Assembly (NCBI GenBank): GCA_003024985.2
Contig: PXIH01S0005850.1
Length of the DNA stretch: 15,302 bases
Reading direction: 5' to 3' (one strand)
From: Euperipatoides rowelli
Taxonomy: Eukaryota > Onychophora > Udeonychophora > Euonychophora > Peripatopsidae
In this document: piece after piece, positions 1 through 8,489 of the stretch
How positions within the stretch are numbered: position 1 is the stretch's first letter
How the letters are laid out: each line of letters begins with the position of its first letter
Notes under the pieces: generated by a model
Told to the model about the DNA's origin: nothing
Database searches by the model: none
Seen by the model: the letters and a program-made list of their open reading frames with translations, nothing else
Program-made: the position numbers and the translations under genes

Positions 1-1747
1 GCCAAATCAATGAAGTGGTAGGTTAAAAAAAATAATCAATTAAGATAAATGGAATCTTATATTAATAATAATAATTTATCTTTATTGGCAAGAAAAATAT
101 ATTCCTTTTAACCAAATTGAGATTTAAATAACAGTTATTAAAAAAATAAAGTATAAAATTAAATAGCAAAACAGCAAATGAATGATATCACTTAAAGATG
201 AGCATAAAACATGATAAAATGCAAGTAAAAATAATCAGAAATTATCTTTATGTTCAAAATTAGCCAAAAATAAATCCAAGATCGCCTCCTAAATTTTTCA
301 GCTGAAAAAAAAAAGGCAGAGCATTCAACAAGCTAATTTTTTTATCAAATTTAATTAAGGGCATTTTTCTTGACTTGTGTGAATAATTTGAATTTTATAA
401 GGTGGCCCATTGTTTTTTTAAGATATAATAGCTAGTGAAATTTATATTTTTCTTTATTAAAATCTCTTTGTATAAAAGCATGAAATCATTAAAGATTACT
501 GTATATTCTGTGTGTGTGAGAGAGAGAGAGATCTGAGAGAGAGCATGAAGAACATGAATTAATTTTAATCTTAACCCAAATTTATTATTATGAAAACCTG
601 TTGTTTTATTATATTTCAATACAATTTATAAATTCTAATATTTTAATGGGGAGAATAGCAATTTATAGAATAATTTGGATGAGAGTAGAGTTAAAAATTT
701 AGGCTTTTTTTTTTGTATGGAACCAAAATTTGATTTCATTTTGCTTAAATTAGAAATGTGGATGATTGGTGAAAGAGTATCTACTACTAACTAAATTAAT
801 CCCAAAACTTTGACATTCAATAATCTCAATGCGACAATGAGGGCTTTCTTTTTTTTTTTTTTATAACAGTATTTTGTTTTGAATTTAAAACAAGCAGTAT
901 GCTTTACTTTAGTAATATTATCAATTATAGACAGTATACAATAAGTATCAATCCTTTGCAGTTTAGATAATTTTGAAGCAAACAGTAATCATAAAGTGAA
1001 AAAGTGATTGAATTTTCAAACCATCAACATAATGAAGATGTTAAATTTTTTTAAGAGTATTCTATGCCAGAGATAAAATATTGAGTACCACAGTTCCCAA
1101 GGAACACCAGCATTTTTTTTTAATTCTGGAACTTTGATTCAAAATTACAACACTAATAATTGTTCTATTTATAAGGGTAATAAAAATGATTCTTATCAAT
1201 TATAAACGAAATTTAAATTTGTTAGTATTGATCAACAAAATCAAAAGTGAGCTGTATTTTGCACTTTTAAAACAGTCTATAACAAATTTGCTAATGAGTT
1301 ATACAGACTACAGTACTGTATGTTAGTACCAATAAATAATTTTTTTCTAAAACCTTGTTTAAAACAGAAAAAAATATATTTTAGGAATTAATGTGTTTAG
1401 GGAGCTTTAACAGAATTTGATTTATTTTATCAGATTTATTAAGGGAATATGTAATTCTTGAACTCTCATCATAAGTAACATAGCCAGAAAAAAAAGTAAG
1501 ATTAATAATTTTAGTTAAAAGTAAGGATAAAATATCACATTTAAATTTGTATATTAAATTGTCATAAGGAAAATAATATCTTTAATCTTTTTATAACATG
1601 AATTTTTTTCAAATTAGTCAATTCAAAATTATCAGCTTCCATACAATTAATAAATTGCTTTTATTGCTACAATGTAAAAAGTAAAAGCCAAAAAAAATAC
1701 ATATAACTTAGTTACTGAATTAATTATGAAATTGCAATTACTGTAGG
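1..1747. other. AT-rich non-coding stretch, presumed intron
   Basis: No open frame in this stretch shows recognisable protein similarity, and no exon-like segment bounded by splice signals stands out. It is dominated by A/T runs (for example a run of about 17 T near 846-862) and one short GT/GA microsatellite. A perfect 12-base palindrome, TACAGTACTGTA, lies at 1309-1320. Because the OCRL-like exon at 4361 needs upstream exons that are not seen here, this stretch is most simply intron of that gene, but that is inference. Confidence 0.5.
509..543. repeat. GT/GA microsatellite
   Basis: A short TG dinucleotide run passes directly into GA repeats, with one ATCT interruption. It is a simple-sequence repeat with no sign of coding. 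Confidence 0.85.
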
Positions 1748-2076
1748 TTTATTTATTTATTTTATTTATTTAACAAAAACCAATCCCAAAGGATTAGGAA
1801 AGACCACAGGCCTTATTACACAAAACTATACAATCAAAATTATTATAATATGACAACTACATAAAAACCAAGGAAAAAAAACTACAATCTTACAATACAT
1901 TACTGGTACAAAACAACTCAATAGTTGTACTAAATATCATCCAAATATAAAGGGTTAATATTTAACTTAATATGTTGATAAGATTTCAATTTAAAATGAC
2001 CAATAGACAATGTTTCAAAACAATTCACCGGCAAAGAATTCCATGTATTTATTCCTCTATTATTCCATGTATTTAT
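1748..2076 (-). mobile_element. 5'-truncated non-LTR retrotransposon (LINE), 3' end
   Basis: On the minus strand this reads as the last codons of a LINE reverse-transcriptase ORF, a stop at 1930-1932, a 3' UTR of about 155 bases, and a tail of AAAT-type repeats (1748-1772) that includes AATAAA. This order (end of ORF2, short UTR, simple A-rich tail) is what a 5'-truncated LINE insertion looks like. I cannot assign a clade, and the 5' truncation point near 2076-2080 is approximate. No clear target-site duplication was found. The element lies in the presumed upstream intron of the OCRL-like gene, in the opposite orientation to it. Confidence 0.7.
1930..2076 (-). pseudogene. LINE reverse-transcriptase ORF, C-terminal remnant
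   Basis: The minus-strand frame has about 48 codons between an in-frame stop at 2077-2079 and its own stop at 1930-1932. It contains the motif RGINTWNSLP followed about a dozen residues later by SIGHFKLK. The R..N.WN.LP...F...L pattern is the conserved extreme C-terminus of many metazoan non-LTR reverse transcriptase proteins. All catalytic parts are missing. The INTWN segment occurs twice because of a 24-base tandem duplication (units starting at 2038 and 2062), which keeps the frame. Confidence 0.7.
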
Positions 2077-2663
2077 TCAGAGATACAGTATATTACTACT
2101 ATTATGCTTTAAATAATTAACTTAAATGATTTTATTTTTATTTTTGGAATGTTTTACTAAATAGTTGAAACTGGAAGACTTTTCTAGCTTTTCTTATACA
2201 GTATGTATTAATCAAGTTTCTTAATTTTTTTTGTGGTAATTATAAATTGAGGGTTTTAATATAGCTTCTAACTTTATTTCTTCTCTTTGATTTGATAATA
2301 TAACATGCTATGTAACATTTAGTTAATTTATTTTTATGTTTAATTGTATATTTAACTTTAATGTGATTATAACAAATTTCATGGATTGTATTCATCAAAA
2401 GCCATGTTATCTAAATCATAGACAAAGGAATACAGATTGAGATCAATATTTTAAGTTTATACTTTATATAATCAAATTTCTTTGAAATGAAAGATACCCT
2501 ATTATCACTGGCTGTGATAAAATCATACTTTTATTCTATTTTTAACTAAATTTTTTTTAAATAAACTTGTCCCTACTAATGCACCATCATAAATTTTTAA
2601 ATGAAAGTGGTATGTAGTCACTTCAATTTCTTCACATTTAAATACAAATATGTCGGACCACAG

Positions 2664-2704
2664 TCCAGTGAGGTTGTCCCTAGAATCCAGCGAGGTTGTT
2701 CCTT
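2664..2704. repeat. Two-unit 22-bp tandem repeat
   Basis: The unit beginning TCCAGTGAGGTTGT at 2664 is repeated with a few changes starting at 2686 (TCCAGCGAGGTTGT). It is a small local duplication of unknown origin. Confidence 0.6.
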
Positions 2705-3143
2705 ATATATTATCTTCCAGAATGCATTCCTGGTATTATTTACTTTTCAAGGTGGGACTAAAAATATTAAATTCATGAAAACAGTTGAAGATAGTATTAA
2801 ATTTAAAAATACTAGAGACAAATATGAATGGTGCTTGGATGGTAAATGAACCTTCATTTTGAAAAGTGTAAGAGAGATAGTTTCTCAGGAGAAAAAAAGA
2901 ATCTTTTGTAATACAAAATTATAGAATTTCAATCCTAAAATTGTAAAAAAATATCAAATTCAGTTGACTTTCTATAAACTACGCTCATAACATGTCATTC
3001 CAGAATAACATTAATAAAGTTGTACTAAAGCATATAAAGTCTGCAGGTATAAGAAATATATATCAAAACACTTTTAAATACTAATATACTGTACTTGTAT
3101 AAATAACAAGTACACACTAATTTTGCGTAACTTACCAAACAAT

Positions 3144-3238
3144 AGCTTGAAATAATTTAACAAAAAATAAAGATTAACAAAAATAACTTATTGGATGATA
3201 AAAAATGTCATTAATTAATTGTTAAATTGTTTCAAGCT
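3144..3238. repeat. 20-bp inverted repeat, spacer about 55 bp
   Basis: Left arm 3144-3163 (AGCTTGAAATAATTTAACAA) is the reverse complement of 3219-3238 at 19 of 20 positions. It could be a very short, MITE-like palindromic element or a chance AT-rich hairpin. I see no target-site duplication. Confidence 0.5.
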
Positions 3239-3421
3239 GTGTCTTTAAATTTAAATGCATTATATTAATATATCCTATTACTCACTACTAATTAAACTTG
3301 GATTTAAATACTTGAAAAATAAATTATTATTTATGACTAACCTTTTTTTATAACACAATAATATCTACTTTCCCTTGATGCTATCTCAAGTTGGAATATA
3401 TTATAACAAGAAAGTGTTATA

Positions 3422-3540
3422 CTGGTTTCATGGTATAATAATTATCCTGAAACGAGTATACAACATTATCTCTCTTCTAATATGATTTGAGTTGCATGGA
3501 TGGGTGTCTAATCCTTATGGGTTATTCCATTTAGAGATGC
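3422..3540 (+). repeat. Left terminal inverted repeat of the TA-flanked element
   Basis: This arm pairs with 3797-3907. It also carries its own small hairpin: ACTGGTTTCA at 3421-3430 against TGAAACGAGT at 3448-3457, 9 of 10 paired. Confidence 0.75.
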
Positions 3541-3796
3541 TAGAATTGGTATTTGGTGTCACATCTACTGACTCTTCTTGTCTGCTGCGCTAAAATTCAT
3601 ATGAATAATGACCCAGTCACATATTTGCTTGAATTTAGCAATGAAAAATTTAGGAAAAGACATATGGACCAACTTTACCCACCCTTTCTTGTTTAGAATC
3701 ATGATCAGATGTTTAAATAACTCAATGTTTGCCTTCCACAGAATCGGTATCACACCAGGACTGCAGAAGACATTCGAACAGCATAGATCAATTACG

Positions 3797-3907
3797 GCAT
3801 CTTAGATGGAGATATTCTATAAGGATTAGACGCCATCTGTGTGTTCAAAACCTATTAGAAGAGGGATAATGTATACTGGTTTCAGGATACAATAATATAG
3901 AAACCAG
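3797..3907 (-). repeat. Right terminal inverted repeat of the TA-flanked element
   Basis: This is the reverse-complement partner of 3422-3540. It again contains a subterminal hairpin, ACTGGTTTCA at 3875-3884 against GAAACCAGT at 3900-3908. Confidence 0.75.
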
Positions 3908-3909
3908 TA

Positions 3910-4360
3910 ACACATGACTATGCATGTAGCAACAGTTATTGTTGCTAATCTGTTCTAGAAGCTCAGTGTGATTAGAAGAGTCCTTCTTCAGGATTGTACC
4001 TGTTATATCTACAGTATATATAATTATATTTGTTATAAATAGAACAAGTTATTTTAGTTATATTATTATTGCCTTGATTATAGTGTGTCTTAACAACCAT
4101 CGTAATTATAACGAACATTTATTATAATGTATACTTTTTATGCTTTTATTTTGATTACTATAATTGGTTATAAAAAATAGTCTTACATTAGTAATTAATG
4201 TACCATAATTGTAAGTTATTAAGTTTTTGTAATGATCTCTTTATCTTAAAGAATAATTATAAGCATGTTGTCATTTTTCTTAATCTTTCCTACCTGTAAT
4301 GTTTAAATCAGAAATATGATTTTGGCAAATCTAATGTAGATTATTGTCCTTTTTTCTCAG
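3910..4360 (+). other. 3' part of the upstream intron, ending in a splice acceptor
   Basis: This is AT-rich non-coding sequence with no recognisable feature until its last 20 bases, where a T-rich tract runs into TTTTTTCTCAG at 4350-4360. That is a strong 3' splice site immediately before the OCRL-like exon. Confidence 0.7.
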
Positions 4361-4472
4361 GTCCTGTCACAAATCTCTGTGGTTCATCGGACAGTCTTTA
4401 AATATTTAATGGCTTTCTTGCGAGAGCTATTGTTGTATTCACAGGATAATCACTTAGATGCAAAAGTTATTT
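4361..4472 (+). CDS. OCRL-like: OCRL/INPP5B-like inositol 5-phosphatase, penultimate exon
   Basis: The exon is 112 bases: 37 full codons in phase 0 plus one base left over for the next exon. It is preceded by a T-rich tract and CAG and followed by GTAAGT. It encodes VLSQISVVHRTVFKYLMAFL and then RELLLYSQDNHLDAKVI, which matches the RhoGAP-like domain of OCRL and INPP5B (the V.SQ....HR.VF.YLMAFLRELL block, from memory of the family). OCRL dephosphorylates PI(4,5)P2 at the 5-position on endosomes, Golgi and clathrin-coated structures. Its C-terminal ASH-RhoGAP module lacks GAP activity and binds Rac/Cdc42, Rab proteins and F&H-motif adaptors such as APPL1. The phosphatase and ASH exons lie outside the window. 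Confidence 0.9.
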
Positions 4473-4616
4473 GTAAGTATTAAGTCTGGAATTAAACTTT
4501 TCAACAAAATTAATAATTTTTTTTTTTTTTTTTAGAAAAAGACAGACATGCTAGGCAATGTCAGTTAATGTTTCCTAAAAGCCAGCTGCTTTGTACTGCT
4601 CATAATTTATTTTATT

Positions 4617-4712
4617 ATTTGCCATGTAGAAAAATAAAATTAAATTAAAAAAAATAAAAAATAAAGTAAAAAAAAAATATTTATATAAAAAATAAAGTAA
4701 AAAATAAAATAT
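4617..4712. repeat. A/T low-complexity tract
   Basis: Repeated AAAAAATAAAGTAAAAAA-type units occur at about 4656 and 4686. A long minus-strand open frame (4575-4904) reads through the tract as phenylalanine- and leucine-rich sequence, which is an artefact of base composition. Confidence 0.7.
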
Positions 4713-4734
4713 GGGAGAAATTCTCAAACTCAAG

Positions 4735-4945
4735 AATGGAAAGCAGACATGTTGATTGTGATGGTGGAGACTGGGCAGTAGTATCTGGGTGTTGGGGACC
4801 ATGGACAGTAATATCCATGATTTCCTTCCTGCAGAGAGTGCTGTTCTGTAAACCATTGGGGAATACAAGTCTGTTACCTCCAAAGAGTAAGGATAGTACA
4901 CCATTGTGCCATCATCTACTCTGGTGAAGGCCTGTGGTGGGTAGT
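4735..4945. other. Less AT-rich intronic block, unidentified
   Basis: This block of about 210 bases is clearly richer in G and C than its surroundings and is preceded by A-rich low-complexity sequence. That combination often marks an old transposon fragment. Neither strand gives a protein I recognise. The minus frame begins MVYYPYSLEV and the plus frame begins MESRHVDCDG. I cannot say what it is. Confidence 0.35.
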
Positions 4946-5067
4946 ACTAACTGAACGGTATCTGGAATTGCTATGAAGAAGTTAGCTATCAAGAAGTTAG
5001 TCTAAATAAATATTTGGCAATCAGTTTCTATAGTTAAAATGGTAATAAGACTATTCAGTCACCTCTA

Positions 5068-5233
5068 CCACCTGAAATTTTGTATAAAAATTATAACAAA
5101 AAGGAAACTTTTGAAAAATACATTTCTTAAACATTATTTTCAGGAGGTCTCTGTGGGATATGAAATGTAGGCTATACTTGGACTATATTTTTAAAACCTT
5201 TTTGTTATAATTTTTATCCAAAATTTCACATGG
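5068..5233. repeat. Fold-back repeat with about 50-bp arms
   Basis: 5068-5120 and 5184-5233 are reverse complements at most positions. The shared core is ATAAAAATTATAACAAAAAG, flanked by TGAAATTTTG. The 63-base spacer carries a second nested pair, TACATTTC and GAAATGTA. The structure is a MITE-like hairpin in the intron. I see no target-site duplication. Confidence 0.7.
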
Positions 5234-5355
5234 CGGAAAAAAAACCTTTATCCATTTCTTGGCTAAAGCCTTGAATCCTTGAAAAAAGATAATGTAAATA
5301 AAAAATGATGGGAACCAACTCATTAAACAAAAAAGTTATTTTTTCCTGCATTTAA

Positions 5356-5476
5356 AGGTCACATGAAATGCATTTTTTTTAAATGATTTCATTTCAAAGA
5401 AAATTATTTTTTAAAAAAATTCCACTTGGTTTAAAACAAAATTCCAAAAAATAAAAGGTATTAAGAAATGTAATTT
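5356..5476 (+). repeat. Left terminal inverted repeat of the TTAA element
   Basis: It pairs with 6644-6744. It contains a 20-base-plus identical block beginning TTTCATTTCAAAG, and differences are mostly in A/T run lengths plus one insertion of about 20 bases. Confidence 0.8.
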
Positions 5477-6643
5477 ATAAGTTAATTCTTTAAGCTCCTC
5501 CCCCTTTGATTGATACTGCTAAAAGTATCCTGTAGGTAGGGTTGATTGCAAGCCATTGATGATGTGATTATAGGCAAACAACTGGATACTGTAAGTCTGT
5601 AAGTTACTTATTTACAATTGTTAGGAGATGGATATTGTAATTAATATATTATATATAATGCATTAAAACATTCTATAATAAATTTGGTCTTATTTTCCAT
5701 TTCCATATCTTGTCAAAATATTTTTATTTATTACTCTATGTCTCCAATAAAAAATTTACATTTTGATTTAACGTCTTTAGAAATGTTGAAAAATGTGGGA
5801 GTGCTTAAGCTTTGGGCGAATATAGTGAATCTACAACAGAATTGTAGGGTAAAAGCTGATCTATGCATTTAAAAAAAAAGACATTGTTAGAATTTACGTA
5901 TTATACTAAAACTCTGAATGATTTCAGTATTATTAGCCTAACGCTCCTTGGTTTGATAATATCGGCAGAAACTAATTACAATTCATAGCTTTAAAAAAAA
6001 AATTGTGTACCGTATTAACCTATCGTGGTGTTTTTTTTTTACTATTATCTAAACTATTATTTTTTCAGACAAACACATGCCAACCATATCCTATTATTGT
6101 ATTATTAAAAAAAATGTGTGCGTCTTTGTTAAAATTTAGGAATAGGGGCTTTTTATTACGTAAGCAAAAATATTATTGTATTTATATTCACCGTATACAA
6201 ATAATTTTTACTTTTAGTAGCCTACATTAATTTTTTAAAGCTTCATACTGATATTCTTTATTTAAATATGTTTACTTAATTTATAAATATGATTATATAA
6301 AAGTAAATCAATCAGTCTGTGCCTGTGTATATAATCCATAATTACGGTACATTACGGTGCCATCATATGATGATGATCCGACACTATCATCCCCAGCCAG
6401 AGGGATTGTATAGTTAAAATATCTTCCCATCCATAATGAGTTAAATTAAGTCGGTAGTTATTAAAAATAATAAACAGAAAGAATACTTGACAGATCCGTT
6501 GATAACGTACTGAAGGTTGTTTCTAATTATGCGATGAAAGATTGCTCATTTCATGCTAACGTTTACTTAGAATGACATCACAAAATAAACTCAGACCCAA
6601 TGAATCGTTCCTAGTGACCTCTGACCTAAGTAGAAATATTTCT

Positions 6644-6744
6644 TAATTTCATTTCTTAATAACGCTTATGTTTTTTTGGAATTATTTTTTTAATAATTTT
6701 CTTTGAAATGAAATTAAAAAAAAAAAAGGTATTTTGTGTGACCT
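6644..6744 (-). repeat. Right terminal inverted repeat of the TTAA element
   Basis: This is the reverse-complement partner of 5356-5476, about 20 bases shorter because the ACTTGGTTTAAAAC segment of the left arm has no counterpart. Confidence 0.8.
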
Positions 6745-6818
6745 TTAATTTTATTTATTTATTGTCACTTCATTTTTTTTTTTTTATAATTTCATGGAAT
6801 TGTTCTTTTCATTTTCAG

Positions 6819-6967
6819 CCTCATTATTTGGCAGTTTAATTCTACGACCACCCACCACAACCAAAAGCCGCCCAGTTGACAGTAGACGCTCTGCACCACA
6901 ACAGTTAATTGAAAGAAAAAAGGCAACATTTGTCCACCACTTCTTAAATCAAGATTACGACGAGTAG
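6819..6967 (+). CDS. OCRL-like: OCRL/INPP5B-like inositol 5-phosphatase, last coding exon
   Basis: It is preceded by TTTTCATTTTCAG. The first two bases complete a serine codon with the last base of the 4361-4472 exon, and 48 more codons run to TAG at 6965-6967. The segment starts SLFGSLILRPP, matching the LF.SLLLRPP block near the end of the OCRL RhoGAP-like domain. A basic linker (TTTKSRPVDSRRS) and a last helix (ERKKATFVHHFL) follow. The protein ends in acidic residues (QDYDE) with no CAAX prenylation box. INPP5B normally has that box and OCRL does not, so this favours an OCRL-type protein, although invertebrates often have a single ancestral gene. Confidence 0.9.
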
Positions 6968-7003
6968 AATGTTTCTGTCTCCATAGACACTAAAGCAAAT
7001 CAA

Positions 7004-7009
7004 AATAAA
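7004..7009 (+). promoter_or_regulatory. Possible polyadenylation signal (AATAAA)
   Basis: The first AATAAA lies 36 bases after the OCRL-like stop codon and is followed by GT-rich sequence (TGTGATCAATGTTG). It would give a very short 3' UTR. Confidence 0.35.
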
Positions 7010-7263
7010 CAGCAATCATGTGATCAATGTTGAAAATGGCAACCAAATTTTTATAGGATTGGGTTGGGGCTTTTGTTGTTTTTCTTTTCTTAAAGAAAAT
7101 GTGAATTATATTTTGGACAAATTGCATTTGTAAAATTTACAAAAACTTTTCTAACTTACTATTTGCACCAACAAAATATTAAGGGGTACGGGAGGGTTAT
7201 TATTTCTAGAGAAAGTATGAAATTGATATTATTTATTAAAATTACTTCTGTTTTTTTAAAAAA

Positions 7264-7269
7264 AATAAA
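7264..7269 (+). promoter_or_regulatory. Alternative polyadenylation signal (AATAAA)
   Basis: A second AATAAA about 300 bases after the stop is followed by T-rich sequence. Such signals are common by chance in AT-rich DNA, so choosing between this, 7004 and one at 8078-8083 needs transcript data. Confidence 0.3.
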
Positions 7270-7422
7270 ATAATTCTTTCATTTGATTTATTTATTTCAT
7301 TTTGCCATTTGGAACCCTGAATTGCCAATCCAAATTTATAAAAAAAAATTAAAACAACATAATGATTTAAAAGCTGTTTTTTTTTTTAAAAAAAAGTTAT
7401 AAAAAATTACTAGACTGTTCAG

Positions 7423-7590
7423 ATTTGGTATTCAAGAAAGAAGTTACTTAATGCTAAACCTTATGTGGCTACTCTTTGTCATCACTACGATACGTTTGGA
7501 GTGGCTCATTTAATTAGAATGGAGTCTGACGGAGGATTACCTCCACACATTCTACATCGGAGATGGAAGTATTTTAAAAAAGTAGTTTAG
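7423..7590 (+). other. Exon-like open segment, 55 codons, unidentified
   Basis: The frame opens after an in-frame stop at 7411-7413, passes a possible acceptor (TGTTCAG ending at 7422), and runs 55 codons to TAG at 7588-7590. Unlike neighbouring frames, the peptide has a balanced, globular-looking composition, including the stretches AKPYVATLCHHYDTFG and GGLPPHILHRRWKYFKK. I do not recognise it. It could be the last exon of an unknown gene, a fragment of a mobile-element protein, or chance. It cannot extend the OCRL-like gene: if joined to the 4361-4472 exon its phase would put a stop after about ten codons. Confidence 0.35.
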
Positions 7591-8489
7591 AAGTGATATA
7601 ATAATAATTTTAAAGGTATGCTTTGTAATACATAATCTTCTCTTGTCCTTTCTATAGTTTTGTTTTAACATTTCATATTATATTGTGCATTACTATTCTT
7701 ATTTGTTCTTGGAAAATGTAAACAAAAATTATGTTATATTTTAAATTTTATGCCAAATATGAAAAAAAAAACTTACTTTAACCACAATAGTTTCTCCCAT
7801 TATCACCCACCATACTCCATTCATTTAAACCAAAAAGATAGCCCATTGAACAGGTATAATGATCTCTGTAGGTCAGATTGTCCAGAAAACAATTAAATTG
7901 CCAGCTTGCATAAGTATATGCAAGAGGATATTTTCAAACCCGCTAGACTCTCATCCCACAAAATTGTTCACTCTAAACGCATACATGAAGTCACAAAATA
8001 ATAATACCAATAGATGAGCAGAAATAGTAAAGCCTTTTCATTATTACACACTTTCTGCACTTTAAAAGTACGTACAAAATAAATTTATTTCAGTCACACA
8101 GATTGAGTATGAAAAATAAGAGTAGCAATATTTTTTAACTAAGAACCCCCCACCTCCCTTTTCTTTTTCATATTCGATCTGATACAATTTATTTGACAGA
8201 AATAATTTATATTTTTAAGTTCTGACTAAAATGTGTAATGTAAACTCAATTTTACTCGACGTATACTGACAATGGAGTACAAAATGATTTCCATTATTTT
8301 ATTGCATTGGAAAATGACAAGGTTCCGTCGGTGATTTAGTTATAACAAACATTTTACTACTAATCCATCTGCTATAAATATGACAATAGATAAGACTTCT
8401 TTAAATAAAATCATTTTTATTGTAAAGACAACAATTTGAGATATTAGTACAGGGTATCAGAACTGGTACGCTTGTCAAACATAAAGCTG
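7591..8489. other. AT-rich non-coding stretch
   Basis: I see no gene or repeat here beyond A/T runs. An AATAAA at 8078-8083 is the only possible signal. The long terminal repeat that should follow the adjacent minus-strand integrase was looked for and is not recognisable. Confidence 0.5.

Larger units (their letters stand above)
2080..3421. other. AT-rich non-coding stretch
   Basis: I see no gene here. A minus-oriented LINE ends just before it and an inverted-repeat element begins just after it. The only structures are a two-unit, 22-base tandem repeat at 2664-2704, a hairpin-forming pair at about 3090-3114 (9-base arms, TGTACTTGT and its complement) and a longer inverted repeat at 3144-3238. 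The 82-codon open frame at 2601-2849 has the residue make-up of translated AT-rich DNA and is not called. Confidence 0.5.
3422..3907. mobile_element. Non-autonomous DNA transposon with long TIRs, TA-flanked
   Basis: The left arm (3422-3540) and right arm (3797-3907) are diverged reverse complements over about 110-120 bases, including the shared blocks CTGGTTTC, TATCCTGAAAC and GTCTAATCCTTAT. The outer ends CTGGTTTC and GAAACCAG are each directly flanked by TA (3420-3421 and 3908-3909), as expected for a TA-targeting element such as Tc1/mariner. The interior of about 256 bases has no recognisable transposase: open frames at 3608-3805 (+) and 3565-3753 (-) overlap each other and resemble nothing I know. 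Flanking GTGTTA and AACAC could belong to the repeat or to a palindromic target site. Superfamily assignment is inference. Confidence 0.75.
5356..6744. mobile_element. Non-autonomous DNA transposon, 1389 bp, TTAA target duplication
   Basis: The element starts AGGTCACA at 5356 and ends TGTGACCT at 6744, each end bordered by TTAA (5352-5355 and 6745-6748). Its terminal inverted repeats (5356-5476 and 6644-6744) share a long block around TTTCATTTCAAAGAAAATTA, then AATTCC and ATTAAGAAATG. TTAA duplications are characteristic of piggyBac and Kolobok elements, and the AGG start would fit Kolobok better than the CCC start of piggyBac; this assignment is inference. The interior of about 1.17 kb has no open frame longer than 75 codons and no transposase motif, so it must have been moved by an enzyme encoded elsewhere. 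It lies wholly within the last intron of the OCRL-like gene. Confidence 0.8.
4473..6818 (+). other. Last intron of the OCRL-like gene
   Basis: A 2346-base GT-AG intron begins GTAAGTATT and ends CATTTTCAG. It holds a poly-T run (4516-4534), an A/T low-complexity tract (4617-4712), a less AT-rich unidentified block (4735-4945), a fold-back repeat (5068-5233) and a 1389-bp TTAA-flanked transposon. The transposons account for well over half of its length. Confidence 0.9.

Noticed and set aside
3565-3805. Overlapping open frames inside the TA-flanked element as a possible transposase
   Set aside because: Both are about 62-65 codons on opposite strands, with no DDE or helix-turn-helix motif visible.
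1-4360. Search for further exons of the OCRL-like gene
   Set aside because: No segment with acceptor, open frame, donor and similarity to the phosphatase, ASH or early RhoGAP-like domain was found.
4575-4904. Long minus-strand open frame (109 codons)
   Set aside because: Its second half is a direct translation of A/T low-complexity sequence, and the first half resembles no protein; no splice or start context supports it.
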